The notes under the pieces: generated by a model
The model's database searches: none
The model's input: only the letters and a program-made list of their open reading frames with translations
What the model was told of the DNA's origin: nothing
Assembly: GCF_030658505.1 (NCBI RefSeq)
Contig: NZ_JAUTXR010000169.1
Coordinates: forward strand, 1 to 64,000
Direction: 5' to 3'
Length of the DNA: 64,000 nucleotides
Origin: Stenotrophomonas raiganjensis (SeqCode)
GTDB taxonomy: Bacteria; Pseudomonadota; Gammaproteobacteria; Xanthomonadales; Xanthomonadaceae
Position numbers and translations under genes: made by a program
Shown: positions 29,587 through 41,279 of the stretch, one piece after another
How positions within the stretch are numbered: position 1 is the first letter of the stretch
How the letters are laid out: each line of letters begins with the position of its first letter

Positions 29587-30384
29587 TCAATTCACCGAGA
29601 ATTCGGCGCGGCAGCCGCCGTCCACCCAGATCCCGTTGCGGTTCCAGCCCCAGGTGCTGCCCTCCTCGCACGGCGTGCTGGACAGCTGCTCGGAAACCAC
29701 CGCGCCGACCGAGATGCTGGCACCGCAGAACCGGCGCTTCTTCGACTTCGATTCGCAGGTCAGCCGACGCGGGACGTCGACGAAGCGGCCGTCGTCGTCT
29801 GCCACCTCGAAATCACCCTGGCAACCGCGGCTGGTCCAGACTTCGTTGCGCTTGTAACCCCAGCCCTGCCCTTCCCGGCATGGCAGCGCCGACAGCTGCC
29901 GCAACAAGCGTACGGGCGCGCCATCGAGGCGCACCGGGCAGCTCTGCGGACGACCATTGGATTCGCAACGCACCACGCGACGCACCAGGCGCTTGCCTTC
30001 ATTCGCTGCCGGTGCGGCCCCCTCAGCGCGGCGCGCGCGGAACTCGGCACGACAGCCCAGTGTTACCCACACGCCACTGCGGTCGGTGCCCCACTCGCTG
30101 CCACGGATGCAGCTGCTACTGGAGAGCTGGCGGACAAGATCAATGCCGTTGCTGGCATCGATATCGCAATGCACCCAGCCCATGTCGCGCGATTCGCAGG
30201 TCACCACTTCGCCGTCGTAACCCACCTGCTGGGCAGACGCCGGCGACGGCAGCCAGGCACCCCACACTGCGATGGAGTAGACCGGTGCCGCGACGACCGC
30301 AAACCACTTGACCAATGCCTTCCCCAACAGGAGTGGACGAATTCCGATGCCAGTGTCCCGCATCTGCCGTGATAAGAGCATCAT
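29587..30384 (-). CDS. DUF3011 Cys-rich secreted protein
   Basis: The protein has up to 265 residues. Three copies of a DUF3011-like unit of about 65 residues are seen, each with VxCES...C, then a Leu/Arg/Gln/Leu-Ser stretch, a Cys, Gly-x-x-Trp-Gly and a final GC before AEF or DF (units near residues 60, 140 and 205). An N-terminal hydrophobic segment ([26 protein letters not shown]) could be a signal peptide or anchor. The start is uncertain, because ATGs at 30384, 30381 and 30363 share the frame. Likely envelope or secreted; function unknown. It ends 47 bp before the mtnA start on the same strand. Confidence 0.75.
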   Translation of the reverse strand: MMLLSRQMRDTGIGIRPLLLGKALVKWFAVVAAPVYSIAVWGAWLPSPASAQQVGYDGEVVTCESRDMGWVHCDIDASNGIDLVRQLSSSSCIRGSEWGTDRSGVWVTLGCRAEFRARRAEGAAPAANEGKRLVRRVVRCESNGRPQSCPVRLDGAPVRLLRQLSALPCREGQGWGYKRNEVWTSRGCQGDFEVADDDGRFVDVPRRLTCESKSKKRRFCGASISVGAVVSEQLSSTPCEEGSTWGWNRNGIWVDGGCRAEFSVN

Positions 30385-30454
30385 CCTGCTGACCGAAGCA
30401 AGCGCGGAAACGTGGCAATCCGTTCAGTCTTCGATATTCAGAAAACTACGAAGA

Positions 30455-31411
30455 TCAGCTGTGGGCGAAGTCGTAGGCCAGCACGTCGGCGATGCGCGGC
30501 GTGCGGTTCATCGCCATCAGCAGCCGGTCCACGCCCACCGCCACGCCCGCGCACGCCGGCATCGATGGCAGCGCCGCGAGCAGTGCCTCGTCCAGCGCCG
30601 GCTGCACCTGGCCACGTTCGTGGCGTCGCTGCAGGTCACGCTCGAAGCGCGCGCGCTGTTCGTGTGCGTCGTTCAGTTCGTGATAGCCGTTGGCCAGCTC
30701 CACCGTACCAAGGTAAAGCTCGAATCGTTCGGCCAGCGGCGGCGTACCGGGGCGGATCCGGGCCAGCGCCGCTTGGCTGGCGGGCCAGTCGTGGACCACG
30801 GTCATGACGGCGTCATCGAAGTGCGGCTGGATATGGTGGGTCATCAACAGATCCAGCCAATCGTCGCGGGTCAACCCGACCGGATCGATCTGCACGTCGC
30901 CGAGCGCGGTACGCAGCGCGGCTTCATCGGCCTCGAACGGGTCCACGCCCACGTGCTGCTGGAACAGCTCGCGGTAGCTCAGCACACGCAGGCTCGCGCT
31001 GCGCCCGACCAGCGCCAGCGCCTGGCCCACCAGCTCGGCGGTTTCCTGCACCAGCCGGTGGTGGTCCCAGCCGACCCGGTACCACTCCAGCATGGTGAAT
31101 TCCGGGTTGTGGCGGCCACCGGCCTCGCCATTGCGGAAGACCCGGCCCAGCTCGTAGCAGTCACCCACGCCTGCCGCCAGCAGGCGCTTGAGTGGATACT
31201 CCGGCGAGGTGCGCAGCCAGCGCCGACGGCCACCGGCATCGACATGGCCGGTGAAATCGGTATGGAAGCTGTCGATGTTCGGCTCGGTGTTGCCCGCCAC
31301 CGACAGGATCGGCGTTTCCACCTCCAGCACATCGCGCTCGGCGAAGAAGCGGCGGACCAGCGCATTGAGCGCGGCGCGTTGCCGCAGCGTCCGCAGCAGG
31401 GCCTCGCTCAC
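30455..31411 (-). CDS. epmA: EF-P beta-lysylation protein EpmA (PoxA/GenX)
   Basis: The 318-residue truncated lysyl-tRNA synthetase-like enzyme attaches (R)-beta-lysine to elongation factor P, which helps ribosomes through polyproline stretches. Class II core motifs are seen, including SPEYPLKRLLAAG and the motif 2 region GRVFRNGEAGGRHNPEFTMLEWYR, and near the end a VGVDRLLM motif 3. It lacks the anticodon-binding domain. The start is a GTG (31411) overlapping the upstream GNAT stop by 4 bp (GTGA), so translation is coupled. Confidence 0.93.
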   Translation of the reverse strand: MSEALLRTLRQRAALNALVRRFFAERDVLEVETPILSVAGNTEPNIDSFHTDFTGHVDAGGRRRWLRTSPEYPLKRLLAAGVGDCYELGRVFRNGEAGGRHNPEFTMLEWYRVGWDHHRLVQETAELVGQALALVGRSASLRVLSYRELFQQHVGVDPFEADEAALRTALGDVQIDPVGLTRDDWLDLLMTHHIQPHFDDAVMTVVHDWPASQAALARIRPGTPPLAERFELYLGTVELANGYHELNDAHEQRARFERDLQRRHERGQVQPALDEALLAALPSMPACAGVAVGVDRLLMAMNRTPRIADVLAYDFAHS

Positions 31412-31893
31412 AGGATGCCCTCCGGGCGCGGATGGTCCAGCGGCAGGGTCAGCAGGTCACGGGTGTCATCGATGTAGCCACTGGCCAGGTACAGGCGACG
31501 GGCCAGCTCGTTGTGGTGGTTCACCTCCAGGCGCAGACGGCTGACACCACGCCCGCGAGCGCGCTGTTCGCAGATGGCCAGCGCCTGCTTGCCGCGGCCG
31601 CGACCACGCGCGCGATGGCTCAGGTACAGCTCGTCCAGCAGCATGAAGTGGCCGCCCTGCTCCAGGCTGAAGCCCATCGCGATCACCGCGTAGCCGACCA
31701 CTTCGCCCGCCTCGTCCAGCCACAACAGCACTTCGCCATTGCGCGGGTCGGCCAGCAGCGCGTCCACGCCGCGACGCACGCGCGCGTCATCGAAGTCGAT
31801 CCTGTCTTCGGCGTAGAACTCGCGCATCAGCGCGATCAACAGCTCCTCGTCGGCACGGGTCGCCAGGCGGAAATCCAGCGGGGCAGTCTGCAT
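31408..31893 (-). CDS. GNAT-family N-acetyltransferase
   Basis: The 161-residue protein starts at MQTAPLDFRLATRADE; an ATG seven codons earlier is possible but the AAAGGAA site fits this one. The acetyl-CoA-binding segment YLSHRARGRGRGKQALAICEQRA matches GNAT motif A (Q/RxxGxG/A pattern). The acceptor is not identifiable. It overlaps the epmA start by 4 bp and follows ligA by 49 bp, so ligA-GNAT-epmA may be one transcript. Confidence 0.9.
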   Translation of the reverse strand: MQTAPLDFRLATRADEELLIALMREFYAEDRIDFDDARVRRGVDALLADPRNGEVLLWLDEAGEVVGYAVIAMGFSLEQGGHFMLLDELYLSHRARGRGRGKQALAICEQRARGRGVSRLRLEVNHHNELARRLYLASGYIDDTRDLLTLPLDHPRPEGIL

Positions 31894-31942
31894 CGGTGTT
31901 CCTTTGTGTCTCATGCCGGGCGCCAGGCACCCGGCGGGGTCA

Positions 31943-34441
<2,499 letters not shown>

Positions 34442-34487
34442 CTACCGCGCCCAGCCGTCAGGCCCTGTAACGCCTCCGCCTTTGCAG

Positions 34488-34595
34488 CGTCGAGCGTGCT
34501 CGACGGGCGCTTCCCGCTCCGGTGCCAACCTCCCCCCGCTCCGGCAGGTGCCAACCTTCTTCCTCGTTCCGGTAGGTGCCAACCTTGGTTGGCAC
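34488..34595. repeat. REP cluster upstream of the aminotransferase
   Basis: Three kinds of repeat are packed here. One is a palindrome at 34488-34505 (CGTCGAG..CTCGACG). Next are degenerate direct copies of a GGTGCCAACCT core at about 34521, 34547 and 34576. Last is a GTAG-headed perfect palindrome (GTGCCAACC..GGTTGGCAC, 34576-34595, GTAG at 34572-34575). It lies in the gap between ligA and the plus-strand aminotransferase. Confidence 0.75.
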
Positions 34596-34684
34596 ATCTG
34601 CATGGCTCGACGCCACAAAAAGCAGCTTGCCGCTCACCCTCACCGGCGCTAGCGTGCGACGGTCTGTCCTTCGGAATCCTGCCC

Positions 34685-35815
34685 GTGCCCCAGCCCGCTT
34701 CCCGTCGACGCTTCCTGCAACTGGCCGGTGCCGGCCTCGCCGTCGCCGGCAGCGGGCTGCCGCGACTCGGCCATGCCCAACCCGCGACTGCCGCCGCCCC
34801 CGCCCCCGTCCCCGCCGAAGGCGCGGTACTGCTGAACTTCAACGAATGCCCCTACGGCCCCTCGCCCGCAGCCCAGCAGGCGGCACGAGACAGCATCGCC
34901 GGTTGCGGCCGCTACCGTTTCGCACTGGCCGGTCAGGTGCGCGACGCCTTCATCGATCAGGCCCGCATTCCGGCTGATCACGTGCGGCTCTATCCGGGTT
35001 CCAGCGAACCGCTGAACCGTGCCGCCGTGCTGTGGACCGGCCCGCAGGCGGGACTGGTAGTCGCCGACCCGACCTTCGAGACGCTGGGCGAGGTCGCCGC
35101 CGCACACGGTGCATACGTGCAGAAGGTGCCGCTGCGCAACGACGGCGCACATGACCTGCGCGCGATGGTGGCCGCCGCACACGCGCGCCCGACCAGCCTG
35201 CTGTATGTGTGCAACCCGAACAACCCGACCGGCTCGATCAGCCCGCCGGATGAGCTCGCCTGGCTGCTGGCCCACAAGCCTGCGTCCACCCGCGTACTGG
35301 TCGACGAGGCCTACCTGCAGTACAGCGAGCAGCCCAGCCTGATCGCGCAGGTGGCGCAGCGCGATGACCTGATCGTGTTGCGCACGTTCTCCAAGCTTTA
35401 TGGCATGGCCGGCCTGCGCCTGGGCGTGGCGGCCGCGCATCCCGACCGCCTGCGCGAACTGGCCAGCCTGGGCGACAACCCGCTACCCGTGCCAGCACTG
35501 GCCGCGGCACTGGCCAGCCTGCAGGATCCTCAGTTGATCGCGCAGCGGCGCCTGCAGAATGCCAAGGTGCGGCAGGCCACCATCGGGTGGCTGGGCAAGC
35601 GTGGTTTCAGCTGCGTGCCGTCGGAAGCGAACTGCTTCGTGGTGGATGTGCAGCGCGACGGTGCCGCCTTTGCCAAGGCGATGGCCGACAACGGCGTGGT
35701 GATCGGCCGCAGCTGGCCGATCTGGCCGCAGCGCGTGCGCGTTACCGTCGGCACCGAAGACGAGATGGCCGCGTTCCGCAGGGCATTTGCCAAGGTCGCC
35801 GGCGTACCGGCCTGA
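34685..35815 (+). CDS. Tat-exported histidinol-phosphate aminotransferase-like PLP enzyme
   Basis: The protein has about 376 residues from a GTG (VPQPASRRRFLQLAGAG), since no in-frame ATG precedes the twin-arginine signal and GGAA lies upstream. The mature part is a fold-type I aminotransferase of the HisC group: NECPYGPSP, YPGSSEPLNR, the CNPNNPTG segment, and the PLP-binding Lys in TFSKLYGMAGLRLG. Export via Tat is unusual for HisC. It may transaminate an extracytoplasmic amino acid or a related compound, so hisC is not assigned. It lies on the opposite strand to zipA and ligA and is flanked by REP clusters. Confidence 0.9.
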   Translation: MPQPASRRRFLQLAGAGLAVAGSGLPRLGHAQPATAAAPAPVPAEGAVLLNFNECPYGPSPAAQQAARDSIAGCGRYRFALAGQVRDAFIDQARIPADHVRLYPGSSEPLNRAAVLWTGPQAGLVVADPTFETLGEVAAAHGAYVQKVPLRNDGAHDLRAMVAAAHARPTSLLYVCNPNNPTGSISPPDELAWLLAHKPASTRVLVDEAYLQYSEQPSLIAQVAQRDDLIVLRTFSKLYGMAGLRLGVAAAHPDRLRELASLGDNPLPVPALAAALASLQDPQLIAQRRLQNAKVRQATIGWLGKRGFSCVPSEANCFVVDVQRDGAAFAKAMADNGVVIGRSWPIWPQRVRVTVGTEDEMAAFRRAFAKVAGVPA

Positions 35816-35826
35816 CCCTGTTGGTG

Positions 35827-35925
35827 GGGGCGAACCTTGGTTCGCCCCATCCACGCATGGCGTGGATCTACTGTTGTGGGTGCCGACCGTTGAGGTTGGT
35901 GTGTGCCGACCATTGGTCGGCACAC
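35827..35925. repeat. REP cluster downstream of the aminotransferase
   Basis: Three palindromes in a row: GGGGCGAACC..GGTTCGCCCC (35827-35848), ATCCACGCATGGCGTGGAT with CTAC tail (35849-35871), and GTGTGCCGACC..GGTCGGCACAC (35901-35925). Each is a distinct stem of the same GTAG-type group. Confidence 0.8.
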
Positions 35926-35933
35926 CATGGCGC

Positions 35934-36674
35934 TCACCAGCGCGGGGTCTTGGTCAGCGGCGGCGCCTGGTGCTGGCGGTCGTAAGCGCGCAGCTCGTCA
36001 CGGATGTGCGCGATGCGCTGCCGGCCGAGAGCATTGCGGCTGTCGTCCAGCACCACGCCGTCGAGCAGCTCGGCCATGCGCTGCACGGTGGGCAGCATCT
36101 TCTCCCAGGCATCCAGCGCGGTCAGCGGCGCCGGCAGGGTCAGGAAGAAGGCGATGGCCGGGGTCTCCATGGCGCGGATGTTGGCCATGTCGAAGCTGCC
36201 CGGCTTCATGATGCTGGCCATCGAGAAGATCGGGCCGCGCTCGGGGTGGCCTTCCACCAGGCGGTGGAAGACGTTCATGTGGCCGAACACCAGGCCGGTC
36301 TTCTCCGCCGCCACCACGATGTCTTCGCCACGCAGCTGTTCGCCGGCGCGAGCGGCCACGAACAGCGACACGATCTTGTCGAAGTCCTGGCTGGCGCGCT
36401 TGCCAAGGTCGCTGGCCACGCCGGCGTCGGTGTCGGCCAGGCCAAGCTCGGCCTGCTCGCCTTCCGAGCCCATGCCCGGCTCTACGCGGCCATCGGCCAC
36501 AGTGACGCCATCATCGCCCAGCACCGGCTCGCGACGCTCGCCGCCGGTCGGCTCCGCGCTTTCCACGCGGCGCCCCTGGGGCTTCTTCTTCGGACGGCCA
36601 AACAGGAAGATCGCAGCGATCAACAGCAGGCCGGCGGCCAGGATGCCGATGCGCAACAGTGCCGTGTCGGACAT
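35934..36674 (-). CDS. zipA: Cell division protein ZipA
   Basis: The 246-residue inner-membrane protein ties FtsZ to the membrane at the division site. A single N-terminal helix (LLRIGILAAGLLLIAAIFLF) with a basic patch is followed by an acidic linker (~30-105). The C-terminal FtsZ-binding domain starts around residue 110 (FDKIVSLFVAARAGEQLRGEDIV, PGSFDMANI). It is shorter than E. coli ZipA (328), mainly in the linker. It follows smc by 46 bp on the same strand, the usual smc-zipA order. Confidence 0.92.
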   Translation of the reverse strand: MSDTALLRIGILAAGLLLIAAIFLFGRPKKKPQGRRVESAEPTGGERREPVLGDDGVTVADGRVEPGMGSEGEQAELGLADTDAGVASDLGKRASQDFDKIVSLFVAARAGEQLRGEDIVVAAEKTGLVFGHMNVFHRLVEGHPERGPIFSMASIMKPGSFDMANIRAMETPAIAFFLTLPAPLTALDAWEKMLPTVQRMAELLDGVVLDDSRNALGRQRIAHIRDELRAYDRQHQAPPLTKTPRW

Positions 36675-36720
36675 TCGATAGGTTCTCCGGCTAGTTCATT
36701 CAGGTAATTAGGATGGCACG

Positions 36721-39700
36721 TCAGGCCGCGCCCGCCAATCGTGCGGCTTCTTCCAGGTCCACGCTGACCAGGCGGCTGACGCCCGGCTCGCGCATGGTCA
36801 CGCCCGACAGCTGGTGCGCGGCCTCCATCGTCGCCTTGTTGTGGCTGACGAACAGGAACTGCACCTTCTCGCTCATTTCCTTGACCATGTTGGCCAGGCG
36901 GCCGACGTTGGCTTCGTCCAGCGGCGCGTCCACCTCGTCCAGCAGGCAGAACGGGGCGGGATTCAACTGGAAGATGGCGAACACCAGCGCCACTGCGGTC
37001 ATTGCCTTCTCGCCGCCGGACAGCAGCGAGATGCTGGACACGCGCTTGCCCGGCGGGCGCGCCATGATGGTCACACCGGTGTCGAGCAGGTCTTCGCCGG
37101 TCAGTTCCAGGTAGGCGTGGCCACCACCGAACAGGCGCGGATACAGCGCCTGCACGCCGGCGTTGACGCGATCGAAGGTGTCCTTGAAGCGCCCGCGGGT
37201 CTCGCGATCGATCTTGCGGATGGCATCCTCAAGTGTTTCCAGCGCCGTGGTCAGGTCGGCGTGCTGCGAATCCAGGTAGTCCGAACGCTGCGACGCCTCG
37301 CCGTACTCGTGGATGGCGGCCAGGTTGACCGGCTCCAGCCGGCGCATGCGGCCATCGATCTGGTGCACGGCCTGCTCCCAGTCGCCCAGGCGGGCGTCCT
37401 CGGGCAGTGCGTTGAGCACGTCCTGCAGCACGAAACCGGCCTTCTCCACTGCGCCCTGCAGGGTATCCGCGCTGAGCACCAGTGCTTGCTGGTCCAGCTT
37501 GCGCTGCGAAATACGCTCGCGCTGGGCCAGCGCCTGTTCGTCGCGCTGGTGGCGGGTCTGTTCGTAATTGCGCAGCTCGGCGTCGATGCCGTCCAGCAAC
37601 GTGCGTGCTTCGGTCAACACCCGGTCGGCCCGCACGCGCTCTTCCAGCGCGTTCTGGTGCTCGGCCTGCAGCGACTCGACCGGCGAATCACCCTCGTCCA
37701 GCTGCGAATGCAGCTCGCCCAGGCGCGAATCCAGCTGCCCGCGCTGCGTGCCCATGCGTTCCAGTGCCTGGCTCAACGAGGCCAGCTGCGCCCGCTGTGA
37801 TTCCAGTGTCAGCGCCAGCGAGTGCGACCGCTCGCGCACCGCACGTGCAGCATCGCGGGCCAGGTCGCGGGCCTCGGTCAACTGCCGGCGTTCGCCCTCC
37901 AGCCGCTGCCGGGTCGATTCCAGGTCGCCCATGCTGCTGACCGCACTCTCCAGCCGCGAGCGCGCTTCACGCGCCTGCTCGTTGTTGGCGTCCAGCGTTT
38001 CCTGCAACTGCTTCAGCTCGCCTTCGATGCGATCTATACGGGTGCGTGCGGCCTCGACCTTGCCCTGCTGGCCCTGCAGCTGGCCGGCCAGTTCGGACAC
38101 CGCGCGATGGGCCTGGTACAGCGTGCGCTGCGCGTCTTCGCGCTGCTGTTCGGCCGCCTGCAACTGCTCGCGGAAGCCGGACAGCTGCTCTTCCAGCTCG
38201 GCCTCGCGGTCCTGCAGCTGTTCGATCTGCCCGCGCAGTTCGTTGATCTCACGCTCGCGCAGCAGCGCGCCCTGCTGGGCCGCACCGGAGCGCGCCACGC
38301 GCAGCCAGCCCTGGCCCAGTCGTTCGCCGCCCTGGGTGATGATTGAATCGCCTTCCGCAAGGCTGCCCTGCAGGGCCTTCGCTTCGGACAGGTCCTTCGC
38401 ACCATGCAGGTGCGACAGCAGGCGACGGATCGCCGCCGGGCCGCGCACGCGTGCCGCCAGCGAGGTTGGCGCCACCTTCAGTTCGGCAGCATCGTCGGCG
38501 ACCAGCGCAATGTGGCCATCGCCGAGTTCGCCGAGGGCATCAACCAGGCTGCCCGGGTCATCGACCAGCACGCCTTCGATCAATTGGCCAAGCGCGCTTT
38601 CCACCGCGTTTTCCCAGCCGGCATCCACGTCCAGGCGTTCGCCGACGCGCGCCGCCGAATCCAGCCCGCGCGCCTTCAGCCAGGCCACGGCCGCGCCCTG
38701 CTCTTGTCCCAGCGCGGCCTGCTGCAGGGTTTCCAGCGAGGCCAGGCGACCGCGCAGGCCGTTGGCCTGCTTGCGCAGTTCCGCCAGTTCGTTCTGGCCA
38801 TTGCGCTGTTGTTCCTGCACCGCCGCCACGCCCTGCTTGCGCAGTTCAACGTCTTCGCTCAGTTCATCCAGCGCGGTCTTCTGCGTGTCGTGCTCCAGGT
38901 GCAGCTGCTCGAAGGCTTCTTCCAGCGCATCCACGTCCAGCCCGGCGCGTTCGGCGGCCAGGGCTTCACGACGCCGGTCGGCATCGAGGATCTGCTTGTC
39001 CAGGTAGTCCACGCGCGTTCGCTCCACATCGCCTGCACGCGAGGCTTCCGAACTCTGCGAGGTGTGCTGTTCCCAGCGCTGCTGCCAGCTGGCCAGCCGG
39101 TCTTCAGCCTCGCGCAGGCTTTCCTGCTTGATCTCGTTTTCTTCCTGCAGTTCTTCCAGCTGCGGAGTGGCGGCCTCCACCGCCTCACGCAGCACCCTCA
39201 GCTTGGCCTCGTCGCCACTGATGTGCTGCCCCAGTTCGGCCAGGGCCTGCTGGGTTTCGTCGCGCGCCTTGTGCAGGCGCTGCGACAGTTCGCGCTGGTG
39301 CTGGATCTGCTGCTCCAGGCGCGCCAGCGTGCTGCCGACCTGGTAGACCGCGGCCTGCGCGGTGTTCAGCGCATCGGCAGCCTCTTCGCGGCGCACGCGC
39401 GAGGTCTCGATGCGGGCCTCGGCGTCACGCTGGTCGGCGATCAGCTGCTGAAGCCTGGTCTCTTCCTGCGACAGGCCTTCGCGCAGCTTGGACAGGCGCC
39501 CGTCGAGACCACGGAATTCCAGCGCCTTCCACTCGGCATCCTTGACCCGGCGCTCTTCCTGCAGCGCCTGGTACTGCTCGGCCTGCTTGGCCTGGCGCTT
39601 GAGGTGCTCCAGCTGCTTGCTGATCTCGTCGCGCAGGTCACCCAGCCGGTCCAGGTTCTCGCGGGTGTGGCGGATGCGGGTCTCGGTTTCCTTGCGGCGC

Positions 39701-40224
39701 TCCTTGTACTTGGAGATGCCGGCCGCCTCTTCCAGGTACACGCGCAGGTCTTCCGGGCGCGCCTCGATGATCTGGCTGATCATGCCCTGCTCGATGATCG
39801 AGTAGCTGCGCGGCCCCAGGCCGGTGCCGAGGAAGAGGTCGGTGATGTCGCGGCGGCGGCACTTGGTGCCATTGAGGTAGTAGTTGCTGGTGCCGTCGCG
39901 GCTGACCGTGCGCTTGACCGAGATTTCGTTGAACGAGGCGTACTCGCCCGAGATCGTGTGATCGGAGTTGTCGAAGATCAGCTCGACAGTGGCCTGAGAG
40001 ACCGGCTTGCGGGCGTTGGAACCGGAGAAGATCACGTCGGTCAGTGAGTCACCACGCAGGCGGCTGGCCGAACTCTCGCCCATCACCCAGCGCACGGCGT
40101 CGATGATGTTCGACTTGCCGCAGCCATTGGGCCCCACCACGCCGGTCATGTTGGTCGGCAGGTGCAGGGTGGTCGGATCGACGAACGACTTGAAGCCGGA
40201 CAGCTTGATCGTGGAAAGACGCAT
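36721..40224 (-). CDS. smc: Chromosome segregation protein SMC
   Basis: The 1167-residue ATPase of the bacterial condensin complex acts with ScpA/ScpB, which are not in the window. Walker A (GPNGCGKS, residues 31-38) opens the head. Two long coiled coils (~165-500 and ~660-1000) flank a hinge around residues 510-640. The C-terminal head has the signature LLSGGEKAMTAVAL and Walker B FCLLDEVDAPLD. All key residues are intact and length is normal. It heads the smc-zipA pair and its promoter probably lies within 40225-40420. Confidence 0.97.
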   Translation of the reverse strand: MRLSTIKLSGFKSFVDPTTLHLPTNMTGVVGPNGCGKSNIIDAVRWVMGESSASRLRGDSLTDVIFSGSNARKPVSQATVELIFDNSDHTISGEYASFNEISVKRTVSRDGTSNYYLNGTKCRRRDITDLFLGTGLGPRSYSIIEQGMISQIIEARPEDLRVYLEEAAGISKYKERRKETETRIRHTRENLDRLGDLRDEISKQLEHLKRQAKQAEQYQALQEERRVKDAEWKALEFRGLDGRLSKLREGLSQEETRLQQLIADQRDAEARIETSRVRREEAADALNTAQAAVYQVGSTLARLEQQIQHQRELSQRLHKARDETQQALAELGQHISGDEAKLRVLREAVEAATPQLEELQEENEIKQESLREAEDRLASWQQRWEQHTSQSSEASRAGDVERTRVDYLDKQILDADRRREALAAERAGLDVDALEEAFEQLHLEHDTQKTALDELSEDVELRKQGVAAVQEQQRNGQNELAELRKQANGLRGRLASLETLQQAALGQEQGAAVAWLKARGLDSAARVGERLDVDAGWENAVESALGQLIEGVLVDDPGSLVDALGELGDGHIALVADDAAELKVAPTSLAARVRGPAAIRRLLSHLHGAKDLSEAKALQGSLAEGDSIITQGGERLGQGWLRVARSGAAQQGALLREREINELRGQIEQLQDREAELEEQLSGFREQLQAAEQQREDAQRTLYQAHRAVSELAGQLQGQQGKVEAARTRIDRIEGELKQLQETLDANNEQAREARSRLESAVSSMGDLESTRQRLEGERRQLTEARDLARDAARAVRERSHSLALTLESQRAQLASLSQALERMGTQRGQLDSRLGELHSQLDEGDSPVESLQAEHQNALEERVRADRVLTEARTLLDGIDAELRNYEQTRHQRDEQALAQRERISQRKLDQQALVLSADTLQGAVEKAGFVLQDVLNALPEDARLGDWEQAVHQIDGRMRRLEPVNLAAIHEYGEASQRSDYLDSQHADLTTALETLEDAIRKIDRETRGRFKDTFDRVNAGVQALYPRLFGGGHAYLELTGEDLLDTGVTIMARPPGKRVSSISLLSGGEKAMTAVALVFAIFQLNPAPFCLLDEVDAPLDEANVGRLANMVKEMSEKVQFLFVSHNKATMEAAHQLSGVTMREPGVSRLVSVDLEEAARLAGAA

Positions 40225-40419
40225 AGGGGTTCCGGACTGGGGCCGGCAAGCGGCCTGCGTTTGCCCTCCAAGTCATTGATCCTGTTGGGATCAGCAACCG
40301 TGGAACGGGCGTGACGCCTTGAGTATACCGATGTGGCCGTGTTCTACGAATGGGCGTGGAACATTGCCAGGGCCGGCCCGGTCAGCGGGCGTCGCCCGAT
40401 ACCGCGCCCCGCGGGCCCT

Positions 40420-40451
40420 AAAACAAAACGGGCACCCTTGCGGGCGCCCGT
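40420..40451 (-). terminator. Intrinsic terminator of the rpsF-rpsR-rplI operon
   Basis: On the minus strand the hairpin ACGGGCGCCCGCAAGGGTGCCCGT (stem ends at 40428-40433 and 40446-40451) is followed by TTTGTTTTA. It lies 33 bases past the rplI stop and has both the stem and the U-rich tail. Confidence 0.8.
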
Positions 40452-40483
40452 TCTGCGGTGATGCCAGGCCTTGCGGCGTGGGA

Positions 40484-40933
40484 TCAGGCTTCGGCGACGA
40501 CGACGACCTTGACGGTGGTCTCGACGTCGGCGTGCAGGTGCACCAGCACGTCGTATTCGCCGATGTTGCGGAAGGCGCCTTCGCCCAGGATCACTTCGCT
40601 CTTTTCCAGCGGCAGGCCGGCGGCGGTGAAGGCCTCGGCGATGTCGCGCGGGCCGACCGAGCCGTACAGCTTGCCTTCGGTCGAAGCATTGGCGGCGATG
40701 GTCACGCTTGCGCCTTCCAGCTTGGCCTTGCGGCCTTCAGCGTCGGCGTGGATGGCCTGGGCCTTGGCTTCGTATTCGGCGCGCTTGGCTTCGAACTCGG
40801 CCTTGTTGCTCTCGGTGGCCGGCACGGCCTTGCCCTGCGGCACGAGGAAGTTACGGCCGTAGCCCGGCTTCACGTCGACCAGGTCGCCCAGGTTGCCGAG
40901 GTTGGTGACTTTCTGCAGGAGGATCAGCTGCAT
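40484..40933 (-). CDS. rplI: 50S ribosomal protein L9
   Basis: The 149-residue protein binds 23S rRNA. The N-terminal signature [25 protein letters not shown] and the typical long central helix ([21 protein letters not shown]) are present, followed by the C-terminal domain ending [10 protein letters not shown]. It is the last gene of the rpsF-rpsR-rplI operon and is followed by an intrinsic terminator. Confidence 0.98.
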   Translation of the reverse strand: MQLILLQKVTNLGNLGDLVDVKPGYGRNFLVPQGKAVPATESNKAEFEAKRAEYEAKAQAIHADAEGRKAKLEGASVTIAANASTEGKLYGSVGPRDIAEAFTAAGLPLEKSEVILGEGAFRNIGEYDVLVHLHADVETTVKVVVVAEA

Positions 40934-41037
40934 GGTATTGCTCCAGATGAGTTATTCGTTAGCGAGGCGATGCCCCGCAACAAAGGCTGTCCGAATAGCT
41001 GGCACAGCGGGGGCGGCACCGGGCCGCCCCGCCGGCA

Positions 41038-41268
41038 TCAGACGTCGTGGTTGTCGGTGTACGGGATCAGGGCCAGGAAGCGAGCGCGCTTGACGGCGGT
41101 CGCCAGCTGGCGCTGGTACTTCGACTTGGTACCGGTGACGCGGCTCGGCACGATCTTGCCGTTCTCGGTCAGGTACTGGCGCAGGGTGTTGAGATCCTTG
41201 TAGTCGATCTCCTTCACACCTTCGGCCGTGAACTTGCAGAACTTGCGGCGACGGAAGAACTTGGACAT
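41038..41268 (-). CDS. rpsR: 30S ribosomal protein S18
   Basis: The 76-residue small-subunit protein partners S6 on 16S rRNA. The signature [22 protein letters not shown] and the conserved [30 protein letters not shown] region are intact. It follows rpsF by 11 bp; priB, found between them in enterobacteria, is absent. Confidence 0.98.
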   Translation of the reverse strand: MSKFFRRRKFCKFTAEGVKEIDYKDLNTLRQYLTENGKIVPSRVTGTKSKYQRQLATAVKRARFLALIPYTDNHDV

Positions 41269-41279
41269 GGGAAGGCTCC

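Noticed and set aside
34488..34595. CRISPR-like array of GGTGCCAACCT copies
   Set aside because: Only three degenerate copies with uneven spacing exist. The last is a GTAG-headed palindrome, so it is a REP cluster; no cas genes were found.
40934..41037. Hairpin between rpsR and rplI as a terminator
   Set aside because: It is a GC-rich stem without U-tract inside a conserved operon. The real terminator with a U-rich tail lies after rplI.
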